Part shown: positions 1 to 10,798 of the stretch, piece by piece | Layout: every line of letters begins with the position of its first letter | How positions within the stretch are numbered: the first letter of the stretch is position 1 | Origin: Listeria innocua | GTDB taxonomy: Bacteria > Bacillota > Bacilli > Lactobacillales > Listeriaceae | Length of the DNA stretch: 64,000 nucleotides | Reading direction: 5' to 3' | Assembly (NCBI RefSeq): GCF_028596125.1 | Contig: NZ_CP117229.1 | Coordinates: 232,001-296,000 of the forward strand | Made by a program: the position numbers and the translations under genes | The notes under the pieces: model-generated | What the model saw: the letters and a program-made list of their open reading frames with translations, nothing else | The model's database searches: none | What the model was told of the DNA's origin: nothing

Positions 1-324
1 ACTAGATTTACAATGGAACGCGGGTATATTGTTGAAAGTAAACGCGGTGGTGGCGGATATATTCGAATCATCAAAGTGAAAATGAATGATAAGCTTCAAT
101 TATTAGAAGCTATTATATCTATGGTTCATGATAAAAAGGTATCTCAATCTTTTTCTGAAGATGTAATTTTAAGGTTACTTGAAGAAGATGTTATAACGAA
201 GAAAGAAGCAAGACTGATGGTTGCTGCACTTGATCGTGAGGTTTTAATTTTACCTCTGCCAGATAGAGATATTTTGCGTAGTAGGATACTCGAATCAATG
301 TTAGTTGCTTTGAAATATGATTAA
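1..324 (+). CDS. ctsR: CtsR heat-shock repressor, 3' part
   Basis: Transcriptional repressor of class III heat-shock genes (clp genes and its own operon). The reading frame is open from base 1, so the gene enters from outside the window. 107 residues are visible against about 150 usual for the family, so the N-terminal part of the winged HTH is missing. The glycine-rich wing (KRGGGGYIRI, residues about 16-25 of the visible part) is present and is the segment that contacts DNA in known CtsR. It is followed directly by mcsA, mcsB and clpC, the standard operon. McsB/McsA inactivate CtsR and ClpC degrades it in relatives. Confidence 0.95.
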   Translation, partial: TRFTMERGYIVESKRGGGGYIRIIKVKMNDKLQLLEAIISMVHDKKVSQSFSEDVILRLLEEDVITKKEARLMVAALDREVLILPLPDRDILRSRILESMLVALKYD

Positions 325-336
325 GGTGTGATGGCT

Positions 337-855
337 ATGATTTGTCAAAAGTGTGGGGAAAACAAGGCGATAATTGCGCTTCAACAGTTAAATGAAGCTG
401 GGAAAGTGGAGTCGTTATACTTGTGCGAGAATTGTGCTACTAAGGAGGCGCTTGCTTCTGAAAAAGACCTTGTTAAAGCAATGGATACTTTTAGTGAAGT
501 TGCTTTGGATTTTTTGACGTTATTACAAAAAGAAGAATCTGCTCAGAAAAAAGTGGTTTGCGAAAATTGCAATCTAAGCTTTGAGGAGTTTTTGCAAACT
601 AATCGGGTTGGTTGTGCGGAGTGTTATTCGGCTTTTGAGGAGCAATTAGTTCCGATTATTGGTCGAGTGCAAAATGGTTATAAAAAGCATGTTGGAAAAG
701 TACCTGTGGAAATTGAACGTGCGGAAGATGTGCAGAATGAGATAAACCGTCTTCAAGATAAGTTGGCGGACTTAGTGAAAAATGAAGAATTTGAGGAAGC
801 TGCAGTTATTCGTGATGAAATAAGGGCTTTGAAAGCTGGGGGTGAGGATAAATGA
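337..855 (+). CDS. mcsA: McsA, zinc-binding activator of McsB arginine kinase
   Basis: A 172-residue partner protein that activates McsB. CxxC pairs are visible at the N-terminus (CQKC, then CENC) and in the middle (CENC, CAEC), consistent with two zinc-binding modules. The C-terminus carries a UVR-type coiled segment (about residues 135-168, with EEFEEAAVIRDEIRAL), like the UvrB/ClpC UVR motif. I chose the ATG at 337 because AAGGTG at 323-328 lies 8 bases upstream and the product starts MICQKC like its homologues. An in-frame GTG at 328 overlaps that ribosome binding site. The stop overlaps the mcsB start by 4 bp (ATGA), indicating translational coupling. Confidence 0.93.
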   Translation: MICQKCGENKAIIALQQLNEAGKVESLYLCENCATKEALASEKDLVKAMDTFSEVALDFLTLLQKEESAQKKVVCENCNLSFEEFLQTNRVGCAECYSAFEEQLVPIIGRVQNGYKKHVGKVPVEIERAEDVQNEINRLQDKLADLVKNEEFEEAAVIRDEIRALKAGGEDK

Positions 856-1874
856 ATGTATTTGAACCTCGGCTCAGTTCTTGGTTAGAAAATGCTGGTG
901 ATGACGATGATGTTGTCCTGAGCTCACGTATTAGACTTGCTAGAAATTTAAAAGATGAGCAGTTTCCTATTTATGACCAAAAGGAAGAGGTTGTTGATAA
1001 TATCGCGGAGGTATTTGATGATAATTTCACTTTAATCAAAATGAATCAGATTTCTAAGTTGCAAAAGGCTCTTTTAGTGGAAAAGCATTTAATTAGTCCT
1101 TATATGATGAATAAAAGTGAATATGGTGCCGTTCTTTTAAATGAAGAAGAAAATGTGAGTATTATGTTAAATGAAGAAGATCATTTGCGGATACAATGCA
1201 TGACACCGGGATTAAGGTTGTTTGATGCTTTAGAGGCAGCATTGCAAATTGATGGATATGTGGAAGAAAAATTAACTTATGCTTTTGATAAACAGTTTGG
1301 TTATTTAACGAGTTGTGTGACGAATATTGGAACTGGGATGAGAGCTTCTGTAATGGTGCATTTGCCAGGGCTTGTTACTACGAAAAGAATTAAAAGTGTG
1401 ATTGAAGCGATTAGGAGCCTCGGTTTTGTGGTAAGAGGTATATACGGGGAAGGTAGCATGCCCGCTAGTAGTATTTTTCAAGTTTCTAATCAAGTGACTT
1501 TAGGCAAAACTGAGACGGAAATCGTGGAAGATTTAACGCAAGTCATGGAACAAATCATTATGCAAGAACGTGTGGCTAGGACTACTTTGAAGCAAAAGTT
1601 TCACATTGCACTTGAAGATAGAGTTTTTAGATCATATGGTTTATTGATGAATTGTCGAATTATATCTATGCAAGAAGCTTCGGATGCTATTTCTGATATT
1701 AGACTTGGTGTGGAATTAGGGTTTTTCGAGCATATTTCTCGCCAAAAAATGAATGAATTGGTACTATTCTCGCAACCAGCTTTTTTGAGAAAAGAAGCAG
1801 GACGAGATATGGATGAATTAGAAGAGAAAGTAATACGGGCCAAAGTGATTCGCGAGATTTTGGGCGATAAATAA
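852..1874 (+). CDS. mcsB: McsB protein-arginine kinase
   Basis: A phosphagen-kinase-fold enzyme that phosphorylates arginines on CtsR and other proteins, marking them for ClpC-ClpP. Its 340 residues are close to the family length. The N-terminal nucleotide-site segment (SSRIRLARN, about residues 24-32) is present. The central segment with the conserved catalytic cysteine region is seen as SCVTNIGTGMRASVMVHLP, about residues 154-172. The start overlaps mcsA by 4 bp and clpC follows after 28 bp, so this is a single operon with CtsR autoregulation expected at the promoter outside the window. Confidence 0.95.
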   Translation: MNVFEPRLSSWLENAGDDDDVVLSSRIRLARNLKDEQFPIYDQKEEVVDNIAEVFDDNFTLIKMNQISKLQKALLVEKHLISPYMMNKSEYGAVLLNEEENVSIMLNEEDHLRIQCMTPGLRLFDALEAALQIDGYVEEKLTYAFDKQFGYLTSCVTNIGTGMRASVMVHLPGLVTTKRIKSVIEAIRSLGFVVRGIYGEGSMPASSIFQVSNQVTLGKTETEIVEDLTQVMEQIIMQERVARTTLKQKFHIALEDRVFRSYGLLMNCRIISMQEASDAISDIRLGVELGFFEHISRQKMNELVLFSQPAFLRKEAGRDMDELEEKVIRAKVIREILGDK

Positions 1875-1902
1875 TTAGGCTTATGATAAGGAGGAAACAA
1901 CA

Positions 1903-4365
1903 ATGATGTTTGGACGGTTTACGCAAAGAGCTCAGAAAGTACTCGCGTTGTCACAAGAAGAGGCGATGCGTTTGAATCATAGTAATTTAGGAACAGAACA
2001 TATACTTCTAGGCCTTGTAAGAGAAGGTGAAGGAATTGCGGCGAAAGCTCTCTATGAACTTGGGATTAGTTCTGAAAAAGTGCAGCAAGAGGTGGAAGGC
2101 TTAATTGGTCATGGGGAAAAAGCTGTGACAACGATTCAATATACTCCTCGCGCGAAAAAAGTAATTGAACTTTCGATGGATGAGGCTCGGAAACTAGGGC
2201 ATACTTACGTTGGAACAGAACATATCTTACTTGGGCTTATCCGTGAAGGAGAAGGCGTTGCAGCTCGCGTTTTAAGTAATCTAGGTATTAGTTTAAATAA
2301 AGCGCGTCAACAAGTTTTACAGCTTCTTGGTGGCGGAGATGCTACAGGTGCTGGTCGACAAACAAATACGCAGGCGACACCAACTTTAGATAGTTTGGCA
2401 CGTGATTTAACGGTTATTGCTCGGGAAGAGAATTTGGACCCAGTGATTGGTCGTTCTAAGGAAATTCAACGTGTGATTGAGGTGCTTAGTCGTCGGACAA
2501 AAAATAACCCAGTTCTTATTGGTGAACCTGGTGTTGGTAAAACAGCCATTGCAGAAGGTCTAGCACAGCAAATTGTCCGCAATGAAGTACCTGAAACCTT
2601 GCGCGGAAAACGTGTTATGACGCTTGATATGGGAACTGTTGTAGCAGGTACAAAATATCGTGGTGAATTTGAAGACCGTTTGAAAAAAGTAATGGATGAA
2701 ATTCGTCAAGCTGGAAATGTAATTCTATTTATTGACGAACTGCATACGTTAATTGGCGCTGGTGGAGCGGAAGGTGCGATTGATGCATCCAATATCTTGA
2801 AGCCACCTCTAGCTCGTGGTGAATTGCAATGTATTGGTGCAACAACCTTAGATGAATATCGCAAATACATTGAAAAAGATGCAGCGCTTGAAAGACGTTT
2901 CCAACCGATTAAAGTTGATGAACCGACTGTAGAAGAGTCTATCCAAATTTTACATGGGTTGCGTGATCGTTATGAAGCGCATCACCGAGTTGCGATTACG
3001 GATGAAGCTCTTGAGGCTGCTGTTCGTTTATCTGATCGCTATATTTCAGACCGTTTCTTACCTGATAAAGCGATTGATGTTATTGATGAATCTGGCTCAA
3101 AAGTTCGTTTAAAATCTTTTACAACTCCAAAAAATGTAAAAGAAATGGAAAACAATTTATCCGAATTGAAAAAAGAAAAAGATGCCGCTGTACAAGGGCA
3201 AGAGTTTGAAAAAGCAGCAGCATTACGTGATAAAGAACAGAAACTCAAGAAATCATTAGAAGAAACAAAAGCAAACTGGCAAGAGAAGCAAGGTCTTGAT
3301 CATAGTGAAGTAACAGAAGATATTGTTGCAGAAGTAGTTGCTAGTTGGACTGGAATTCCGGTTGCTAAACTGGCTGAAACGGAAACAAACAAACTTCTTA
3401 ATATGGAAAAACTTTTACATGAGCGAGTTATTGGCCAAGATGCAGCGGTAAAAGCCGTATCACTCGCTGTTCGCCGAGCTCGTGCAGGGCTTAAAGATCC
3501 GAAACGTCCGATTGGCTCCTTCATTTTCCTTGGTCCTACTGGGGTTGGGAAAACGGAACTTGCACGTGCACTTGCTGAGTCCATGTTTGGTGATGAAGAT
3601 TCAATGATTCGGATTGATATGTCCGAGTACATGGAGAAATTCTCAACTGCTCGTTTAGTTGGGGCTCCTCCAGGTTATGTTGGTTATGAAGAAGGCGGTC
3701 AACTGACAGAAAAAGTTCGTCAAAAACCTTATTCTGTAGTGCTTCTTGATGAAATTGAAAAAGCGCATCCTGATGTATTTAATATGTTGTTACAAGTGCT
3801 TGATGATGGTCGTTTAACTGATTCTAAAGGTCGCGTGGTTGATTTTAGAAATACAGTTATTATTATGACTTCTAATATCGGTGCTCAAGAAATGAAACAA
3901 GATAAATCAATGGGCTTTAATGTGATTGATCCACTTAAAGATCATAAAGCAATGGAACATCGTGTTTTACAAGATTTAAAACAAGCTTTCCGCCCAGAAT
4001 TTATTAACCGGATTGACGAAACAATTGTATTCCATTCTCTACAAGAAAAAGAATTGAAACAAATTGTTACGCTTCTGACTTCTCAATTAACTAAACGCCT
4101 AGCTGAACGTGATATTCATGTGAAATTAACAGAAGGTGCAAAAGCTAAAATTGCCAAAGATGGTTATGACCCAGAATACGGGGCGCGTCCTTTGAAACGA
4201 GCAATTCAAAAAGAAGTAGAAGATATGCTTTCTGAAGAATTACTTCGTGGCAATATCAAGGTAGGCGATAACGTTGAAATTGGTGTGAAAGACGGAAAAT
4301 TAGAAGTTAGGAAAAAAGCAGCGACTAAAAAGAAAGCTGCTCCCAAAAAAGTAAAATCGAAATAA
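1903..4365 (+). CDS. clpC: ClpC AAA+ unfoldase of the ClpCP protease
   Basis: A hexameric ATP-dependent unfoldase that feeds ClpP. Domain order: a double Clp_N repeat (about residues 5-140), AAA D1 with Walker A GEPGVGKT near 207-214 and a Walker B ending FIDE near 278, an M-domain containing a UVR motif (about 420-455), AAA D2 with GPTGVGKT near 544-551, and a C-terminal ClpB_D2-small domain. It ends in a lysine/alanine-rich tail. The 820-residue length is normal. The start is the first of two adjacent ATGs, 8 bases after AAGGAGG (1888-1894). It is the last gene of the ctsR operon and is followed by a strong terminator. Confidence 0.98.
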   Translation: MMFGRFTQRAQKVLALSQEEAMRLNHSNLGTEHILLGLVREGEGIAAKALYELGISSEKVQQEVEGLIGHGEKAVTTIQYTPRAKKVIELSMDEARKLGHTYVGTEHILLGLIREGEGVAARVLSNLGISLNKARQQVLQLLGGGDATGAGRQTNTQATPTLDSLARDLTVIAREENLDPVIGRSKEIQRVIEVLSRRTKNNPVLIGEPGVGKTAIAEGLAQQIVRNEVPETLRGKRVMTLDMGTVVAGTKYRGEFEDRLKKVMDEIRQAGNVILFIDELHTLIGAGGAEGAIDASNILKPPLARGELQCIGATTLDEYRKYIEKDAALERRFQPIKVDEPTVEESIQILHGLRDRYEAHHRVAITDEALEAAVRLSDRYISDRFLPDKAIDVIDESGSKVRLKSFTTPKNVKEMENNLSELKKEKDAAVQGQEFEKAAALRDKEQKLKKSLEETKANWQEKQGLDHSEVTEDIVAEVVASWTGIPVAKLAETETNKLLNMEKLLHERVIGQDAAVKAVSLAVRRARAGLKDPKRPIGSFIFLGPTGVGKTELARALAESMFGDEDSMIRIDMSEYMEKFSTARLVGAPPGYVGYEEGGQLTEKVRQKPYSVVLLDEIEKAHPDVFNMLLQVLDDGRLTDSKGRVVDFRNTVIIMTSNIGAQEMKQDKSMGFNVIDPLKDHKAMEHRVLQDLKQAFRPEFINRIDETIVFHSLQEKELKQIVTLLTSQLTKRLAERDIHVKLTEGAKAKIAKDGYDPEYGARPLKRAIQKEVEDMLSEELLRGNIKVGDNVEIGVKDGKLEVRKKAATKKKAAPKKVKSK

Positions 4366-4372
4366 ATGATGG

Positions 4373-4406
4373 ACCTTCCTTAAATACTTAAGGAAGGTTT
4401 TTTTTC
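4373..4406 (+). terminator. Intrinsic terminator after clpC
   Basis: An 11-bp perfect stem (ACCTTCCTTAA / TTAAGGAAGGT) with a 4-base loop is followed by eight T residues. It closes the ctsR-mcsAB-clpC operon. Confidence 0.9.
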
Positions 4407-4463
4407 TGAATAAGGGCTAAAAATATAGAAAGAAGCTTGAAAATACGAATTTGGCTAAAAGGC

Positions 4464-4493
4464 TTAACGCGAACAGATGATCTGTGGTAAAAT
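4464..4493 (+). promoter_or_regulatory. Candidate SigA promoter of radA
   Basis: TTAACG at 4464-4469 and TAAAAT at 4488-4493 are separated by 18 bp, 28 bp upstream of the radA start and just after the clpC terminator. The -10 is good and the -35 is moderate. Confidence 0.45.
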
Positions 4494-4520
4494 GAAGCAT
4501 ATGTATGGAGGGATGTAGAA

Positions 4521-5894
4521 ATGGCTAAGGCAAAAAGGACGACCAAATTTGTGTGTCAGTCATGTGGGTATGAATCGGCAAAATGGATGGGTAAATGTCC
4601 GAATTGCAATGAGTGGAATCAGATGGTAGAGGCATTAGAGCCATCGAAAAAATCACGCTCAGCTTTTAATCATACAGGAGAACCATCAAAGGCGACTCCA
4701 ATAACTCAGATTGCAAGTGAAGAAGAAGCTCGGGTAGAAACTAATATGCCTGAATTAAATAGAGTGCTTGGTGGCGGAGTTGTTCCGGGATCTATGGTGC
4801 TTGTTGGCGGCGATCCTGGTATTGGTAAATCCACGCTTTTACTTCAAGTGTCGGCACAACTTACCCTTACTAATAAGAAAGTATTATATATCTCTGGGGA
4901 AGAATCAATTAAGCAAACAAAACTTCGTGCGGAGCGGCTACAAGTTTCCGGTGATAATTTGTACGTTTATGCAGAAACTGATTTAGAAGCGGTTCAAGAA
5001 ACAATCGACTTTGTAAAACCAGATTTTGTTGTCATTGACTCTATTCAAACTGTTTATCACCCTGATGTCACGAGTGCTGCGGGAAGTGTATCACAGGTTC
5101 GAGAATGTACGGCTGCTTTAATGCGGATCGCTAAAATGCAAAATATTGCTATTTTCATCGTTGGTCATGTGACGAAAGAAGGCGCGATTGCTGGACCGCG
5201 TTTACTTGAACATATGGTAGATACAGTGCTTTATTTTGAAGGAGAACGTCATCATGCTTATCGAATTTTACGCGCAGTAAAAAACCGTTTTGGCTCGACA
5301 AATGAAATGGGGATATTTGAGATGCGTGATATTGGTCTTGTGGAAGTTGCCAATCCATCTGAGGTGTTCTTAGAGGAACGTCTAGAAGGAGCCTCGGGAT
5401 CAACAGTTGTAGCTTCGATGGAAGGGACTCGTCCTGTGCTTGTAGAGATTCAAGCACTTGTATCGCCAACCATGTTTGGAAACGCCAAACGGATGGCAAC
5501 TGGAATTGATTATAATAAAGTTTCTTTGATTATGGCTGTTTTAGAAAAAAGAGTAGGTTTAATGTTACAAAATCAAGATGCTTATCTAAAGGCAGCTGGC
5601 GGAGTTAAATTAGATGAACCAGCAGTTGATTTGGCGGTAGCTGTTAGTGTGGCTTCTAGTTATCGTGATAAACCGACAAGAAGTACGGATTGTTTTATTG
5701 GAGAACTTGGTCTAACTGGTGAGATTCGCCGTGTTGCAAGAATTGAACAACGCGTACAAGAAGCTGCCAAACTAGGCTTCAAACGAATTTTTATCCCTAA
5801 AAATAATGAAGGCACTTGGAAAGTACCAAAAGACGTGCAAGTGGTTGGCGTAGAAACGATTGGAGAAGCATTGAAGAAGGCTTTGCCAGACTGA
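4521..5894 (+). CDS. radA: RadA/Sms DNA repair ATPase
   Basis: A RecA-like helicase that promotes branch migration during recombination and repair. An N-terminal C4 zinc finger is visible (C12-x2-C15 and C26-x2-C29). The RecA-type core has a Walker A ([10 protein letters not shown], about residues 97-106), and the RadA-specific KNRFG motif is near residue 254. The C-terminal third is the Lon-protease-like domain with an inactive fold ([17 protein letters not shown]). The length of 457 is typical. GGAGGG lies 8-9 bases before the ATG. It sits alone between the clpC terminator and yacL, as in other Bacillales. Confidence 0.96.
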   Translation: MAKAKRTTKFVCQSCGYESAKWMGKCPNCNEWNQMVEALEPSKKSRSAFNHTGEPSKATPITQIASEEEARVETNMPELNRVLGGGVVPGSMVLVGGDPGIGKSTLLLQVSAQLTLTNKKVLYISGEESIKQTKLRAERLQVSGDNLYVYAETDLEAVQETIDFVKPDFVVIDSIQTVYHPDVTSAAGSVSQVRECTAALMRIAKMQNIAIFIVGHVTKEGAIAGPRLLEHMVDTVLYFEGERHHAYRILRAVKNRFGSTNEMGIFEMRDIGLVEVANPSEVFLEERLEGASGSTVVASMEGTRPVLVEIQALVSPTMFGNAKRMATGIDYNKVSLIMAVLEKRVGLMLQNQDAYLKAAGGVKLDEPAVDLAVAVSVASSYRDKPTRSTDCFIGELGLTGEIRRVARIEQRVQEAAKLGFKRIFIPKNNEGTWKVPKDVQVVGVETIGEALKKALPD

Positions 5895-5927
5895 AAATAA
5901 ATACTTCAGCGATTCCATGAGTACTAT

Positions 5928-5957
5928 TTGCGGTATAGTCTTTTAATAGTGTAGAAT
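5928..5957 (+). promoter_or_regulatory. Candidate SigA promoter of yacL operon
   Basis: TTGCGG at 5928-5933 and TAGAAT at 5952-5957 have an 18-bp spacer, in the 133-bp gap between radA and yacL. Confidence 0.45.
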
Positions 5958-6024
5958 AGTGCTATATGTATGTTTGGTAATAGCCCGATTATATGTATAA
6001 ATATAAAAATGGAAAGGGGGAAAC

Positions 6025-7101
<1,077 letters not shown>

Positions 7102-7120
7102 TTGGAAGGAGTAAACAAGC

Positions 7121-7819
7121 ATGAATTATGAGCTGATTTTTTTAGCAGCAGGACAAGGCAAACGTATGAACGCGGAAAAAAATAAAATGTGGCTGGATTT
7201 AGTTGGTGAACCAATTTTCATTCATGCCCTGCGTCCTTTTTTGGCGGATAATCGTTGCTCGAAGGTGATTGTCGTGTGCCAAGAAACGGAAAGAAAACAT
7301 GTGAGAAAGTTGATGCAACAACTTGATGTTGCAGAAGATAGAGTCGAGGTCGTAAAAGGCGGAAGTGAGCGTCAGTATAGTGTAGCTGCTGGACTTGAAT
7401 GTTGTGGTTTAGAGAGCGTAGTGCTTGTGCATGACGGAGCTAGGCCTTTTGTGACTCTAGATATTATTGATCGTCTGTTATTAGGTGTGAAACAAAATAA
7501 AGCTGCTATTTGTGCTGTGCAAGTGAAAGATACTGTAAAGCGAGTTATTCACGATGTTGTAAAGGAAACAGTTGATCGTGATAATCTCTGGCAGGTTCAA
7601 ACGCCACAAGCTTTTGAATTACACATTTTACAAAAGGCGCACTGTCTTGCGAAAAAAGACCAATTTCTAGGAACTGATGAAGCTAGTTTGGTCGAGCGGA
7701 TTCCATACCCTGTTGCTATTGTCCAAGGAAGCTATTATAATATAAAGCTGACAACTCCTGAAGATATGCCACTTGCAAAGGCGATTTTAGGAGAACTTGG
7801 AGGGAAATTAAATGATTAG
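7121..7819 (+). CDS. ispD: 2-C-methyl-D-erythritol 4-phosphate cytidylyltransferase
   Basis: Third step of the MEP isoprenoid pathway: MEP + CTP to CDP-ME. The N-terminal nucleotide-binding loop [10 protein letters not shown] (about residues 8-17) and the HDGARPFV motif (about 104-111) are diagnostic. The length of 232 is normal. GGAAGGAG lies upstream of the ATG. Its last 8 bp overlap the start of ispF, the next-but-one enzyme of the same pathway, so the two are translationally coupled. Confidence 0.95.
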   Translation: MNYELIFLAAGQGKRMNAEKNKMWLDLVGEPIFIHALRPFLADNRCSKVIVVCQETERKHVRKLMQQLDVAEDRVEVVKGGSERQYSVAAGLECCGLESVVLVHDGARPFVTLDIIDRLLLGVKQNKAAICAVQVKDTVKRVIHDVVKETVDRDNLWQVQTPQAFELHILQKAHCLAKKDQFLGTDEASLVERIPYPVAIVQGSYYNIKLTTPEDMPLAKAILGELGGKLND

Positions 7820-8285
7820 GATTGGCCAAGGATATGACGTACATAAACTTGATTATGACCGTGAATTGATTATTGGCGGGATTAAGATTCCTTACGAAAA
7901 AGGTTTGCTAGGTCATAGTGATGCCGACGTACTACTTCATGCCGTTACAGATGCGATCATTGGTGCAATTGGTTCTTTGGATATTGGTCATTTTTTCCCG
8001 GATACGGATATGGCTTATAAAGACGCGGATTCAGCAGAGCTTCTTGCGGAAATTTGGCGACAGGTGGAAGCAGAGGGGTTCAAGCTTGGAAATTTAGATG
8101 CGACTATTATCGCTGAAAAACCGAAAATGGCTCCTTATGTGGAGTTGATGAAACACCGGATTGCTGAGTTACTTCACGCAGAACCATCCCAAGTAAATGT
8201 AAAAGCAACCACGACGGAGAAATTAGGATTTACTGGTAGAGAAGAAGGAATCGCTAGCTTAGCGGTAGTCTTACTTGAAAAATAA
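7812..8285 (+). CDS. ispF: 2-C-methyl-D-erythritol 2,4-cyclodiphosphate synthase
   Basis: Cyclises CDP-ME 2-phosphate to MEcPP in the MEP pathway; the enzyme is a zinc-dependent homotrimer. The metal ligands are visible as D9 and H11 in GYDVHKL and H43 in DADVLLHAV. The C-terminal [18 protein letters not shown] motif is present. The length of 157 is typical. The start overlaps ispD by 8 bp, and gltX begins 18 bp after the stop. Confidence 0.96.
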   Translation: MIRIGQGYDVHKLDYDRELIIGGIKIPYEKGLLGHSDADVLLHAVTDAIIGAIGSLDIGHFFPDTDMAYKDADSAELLAEIWRQVEAEGFKLGNLDATIIAEKPKMAPYVELMKHRIAELLHAEPSQVNVKATTTEKLGFTGREEGIASLAVVLLEK

Positions 8286-8303
8286 TTAAAGGAGTGAATA
8301 ATT

Positions 8304-9779
8304 GTGAGCGAAACAAAACGAGTACGTGTACGTTATGCGCCTAGTCCAACTGGATTTTTGCATATTGGGAATGCGCGTACTGCCTTATTTAACTATTTAT
8401 TTGCAAGACATAATGATGGAGACTTTATTATTCGAATTGAAGATACGGATGCGAAACGTAACGTAGCTGACGGCGAAGAAAGTCAAATGAAAAACCTAAA
8501 ATGGCTAGGTATGGACTGGGATGAAGGTGTTGATGTTCCTGGGAAATATGGTCCTTACCGTCAATCAGAACGTCAATCAATTTATGAACCATTAATTCAA
8601 CAACTTTTAGATAAAGGCTTGGCGTATAAATGTTATTGTACGGAAGAAGAATTAGAAGCAGAACGTGAAAAACAAAAAGCAAATGGTGAGATGCCGCGTT
8701 ATAGCGGTAAATGCCGTCATTTAACAAAAGAGCAACAAGCAGAAAAAGAAGCGCAAGGTTTTAAACCAAGTATTCGTTTCAAAGTACCAGCTAATGAAAC
8801 AATTACTTTTAACGATATGGTTAAAGATGATGTTTCTTTTGAATCGAATGGTATTGGTGATTTTGTTATTGCGAAAAAAGATGGAATTCCTACTTATAAT
8901 TTTGCTGTAGCAGTGGACGATCATTTAATGGAAATCTCGCATGTTCTTCGTGGTGATGACCATATTTCGAATACACCAAAACAAATTTTAATTTATAATG
9001 CTTTTGGCTGGGAACCTCCAATTTTCGGTCATATGACACTTATTGTGAATGAAAGCAGACGTAAATTAAGTAAACGTGACGGTTCGATTATTCAATTTAT
9101 CGAGCAGTATCGTGACCTTGGATATTTACCAGAAGCGTTATTTAACTTTATTGCAATGCTTGGTTGGTCTCCTGAAGGGGAAGAAGAAATTTTCTCTAAA
9201 GAAGAATTTATTAAAATGTTTGATCCGAAGCGTTTATCTAAATCGCCAGCATTGTTCGATAATGTTAAATTGACTTGGGTTAATAACCAATATGTGAAAA
9301 AATTACCGCTAAATGATGTAGTAGAACTTTCTTTACCGCATTTACAAAAAGCCGGTGTTGTATCTGCTGATTTAGATCAAGCAGAACTTGACTGGGTGCA
9401 CAAATTAGTTTCGCTTTATCACGAGCAAATGAGTTATGGTGCTGAAATTGTGCCACTTTCAGAAATGTTTTTCGCTGATGCTGAATCGATTACTTTTGAC
9501 GAAGAAGAAAAGGCTGTCCTTGCCGAAGAAACAGTACCGACAGTTATTTCTGCCTTCAAAAAAGAATTAGAAGCGCTAGATGTTCTTGAAGCGGCGGAAG
9601 TAAAATCTGCCATCAAACGTGTTCAAAAAGAAACTGGCGTAAAAGGTAAAGGTTTATTTATGCCAATTCGTATCGTGACAACTGGCGAAATGCATGGTCC
9701 TGAATTGCCACTTGCAATCGAAGTTCTTGGTCTTGAAAAAGTACTAAATCGTTTAGATACATGGTTACAAAATAATTAA
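8304..9779 (+). CDS. gltX: Glutamyl-tRNA synthetase
   Basis: A class I synthetase charging tRNA-Glu. In organisms with GatCAB it also mischarges tRNA-Gln. The HIGH-type motif is HIGN at residues 20-23 and the KMSKS-type motif is KLSKR near 254-258. A CYC motif with later Cys/His residues (about 110-140) matches the zinc region. The start is GTG, 9 bases after AAAGGAG (8288-8294). The length of 491 is normal. A terminator and a T-box leader separate it from cysE, although in B. subtilis gltX-cysES form one operon with an internal T-box. Confidence 0.97.
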   Translation: MSETKRVRVRYAPSPTGFLHIGNARTALFNYLFARHNDGDFIIRIEDTDAKRNVADGEESQMKNLKWLGMDWDEGVDVPGKYGPYRQSERQSIYEPLIQQLLDKGLAYKCYCTEEELEAEREKQKANGEMPRYSGKCRHLTKEQQAEKEAQGFKPSIRFKVPANETITFNDMVKDDVSFESNGIGDFVIAKKDGIPTYNFAVAVDDHLMEISHVLRGDDHISNTPKQILIYNAFGWEPPIFGHMTLIVNESRRKLSKRDGSIIQFIEQYRDLGYLPEALFNFIAMLGWSPEGEEEIFSKEEFIKMFDPKRLSKSPALFDNVKLTWVNNQYVKKLPLNDVVELSLPHLQKAGVVSADLDQAELDWVHKLVSLYHEQMSYGAEIVPLSEMFFADAESITFDEEEKAVLAEETVPTVISAFKKELEALDVLEAAEVKSAIKRVQKETGVKGKGLFMPIRIVTTGEMHGPELPLAIEVLGLEKVLNRLDTWLQNN

Positions 9780-9789
9780 TTTTAAATGA

Positions 9790-9822
9790 AAGTGCCTCGG
9801 CTATTTACGGGGCACTTTTTTA
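9790..9822 (+). terminator. Intrinsic terminator after gltX
   Basis: AAGTGCC and GGCACTT form a 7-bp stem, extended inwards by CG/CG past an unpaired position, and are followed by a T run. Confidence 0.85.
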
Positions 9823-9838
9823 TTTCGATATATTTCAG

Positions 9839-9866
9839 TTGCAAGGAATTTTATTGCTGTTATAAT
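9839..9866 (+). promoter_or_regulatory. SigA promoter of the T-box-cysES operon
   Basis: TTGCAA at 9839-9844 and a consensus TATAAT at 9861-9866 have a 16-bp spacer. Transcription would start near 9873, giving a leader of about 300 nt. Confidence 0.75.
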
Positions 9867-9873
9867 AGAACTA

Positions 9874-10124
9874 AATATACGGAAAAAGTGCTGATGGGAA
9901 GAAGTACGGAATTCTAAGCTTAAAGAGAGAGTCGCCGCGGCTGGAAGCGACTTAGCTGAACACTCCTGAAATGCCTCCCTGAATTCTGATGGGAAATTTA
10001 GTATCGTCAGACGAAATGTGGGTCGTTACCCCCACCCCTAGAGTTGGAGTATCTGCTAAAATTAGCAATACTCAAGTCAGAGTGGAACCGCGCAAAGCGT
10101 CTCTGTATTAGAGGGGCTTTTTTT
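9874..10124 (+). promoter_or_regulatory. T-box riboswitch (tRNA-Cys) upstream of cysES
   Basis: The canonical T-box sequence AGAGTGGAACCGCG lies at 10079-10092 and is followed by an intrinsic terminator (AGCGTCTCT...AGAGGGGCT and seven T's, 10094-10124). The 5' part can form Stem I closed by GGAATTC/GAATTC. A TGC triplet at 9972-9974 lies on the 3' side of the probable specifier loop and matches a cysteine codon. Uncharged tRNA-Cys would stabilise the antiterminator and allow cysE-cysS transcription. The T-box identity is seen directly; the specifier assignment is inference. Confidence 0.93.
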
Positions 10125-10177
10125 GTTGGCGTAGGTTCAATGAAAAAATGTACGAACTTGAATAAGGAGGCAACAAA

Positions 10178-10792
10178 ATGCCAACTCGCTTAAAAGAAGA
10201 TATTGCAACAATTATAAAGAATGACCCTGCGACGAAGACTTTTTTTGATGCTTTTTTAACGAATCCGGGATTGCACGCACTTTGGTGGCATCGTGTGGCA
10301 AACTTTTTTTATCGTCACAAAATGGTTTTGTTTGGAAAAGTATTATCGCAGACTGCTCGTTTCTGGACTAATATAGAAATTCATCCCGGCGCAACAATTG
10401 GTAGAAGGCTTTTTATAGATCACGGTGCAGGGATTGTCATTGGAGAAACTGCTGAAATTGGTGATGATGTTACGATATTTCACGGAGTTACGCTTGGTGG
10501 AACCGGGAAAGACTGCGGGAAACGTCATCCAACGGTCGGTGATAGAGCGCTTGTTTCAGCGGGAGCCAAAGTACTTGGACCAGTTGATATTGGAGCAGAT
10601 GCGCGAATTGGTGCGGGTGCGGTTGTTTTAAAAGACGTACCACCCGGCGCAACTGTTGTCGGTATTCCAGCTAAAGTTGTTCGGCTTAATGGGCGCACGG
10701 TAGGGCACGCGGTTCCTAAAATGGATGAACTGACGTTACGAATTGCAGAATTAGAAAATATAGTAGAAAAACTTTTGAAGGAAAAGGAGTAG
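10178..10792 (+). CDS. cysE: Serine O-acetyltransferase
   Basis: Makes O-acetyl-serine from serine and acetyl-CoA, the first step of cysteine synthesis. The C-terminal half is a left-handed hexapeptide-repeat beta-helix (IHPGATIGRRLFIDHGAGIV and following). The catalytic histidine motif DHGAGIVIGETA (about residues 81-92) and the CoA-loop motif FHGVTLGGTG (about 101-110) are present. At 204 residues it is the short Bacillus-type form. AAGGAGG lies upstream of the ATG. Six bases separate it from cysS, and both are under the T-box. Confidence 0.95.
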   Translation: MPTRLKEDIATIIKNDPATKTFFDAFLTNPGLHALWWHRVANFFYRHKMVLFGKVLSQTARFWTNIEIHPGATIGRRLFIDHGAGIVIGETAEIGDDVTIFHGVTLGGTGKDCGKRHPTVGDRALVSAGAKVLGPVDIGADARIGAGAVVLKDVPPGATVVGIPAKVVRLNGRTVGHAVPKMDELTLRIAELENIVEKLLKEKE

Positions 10793-10798
10793 ATCTGA

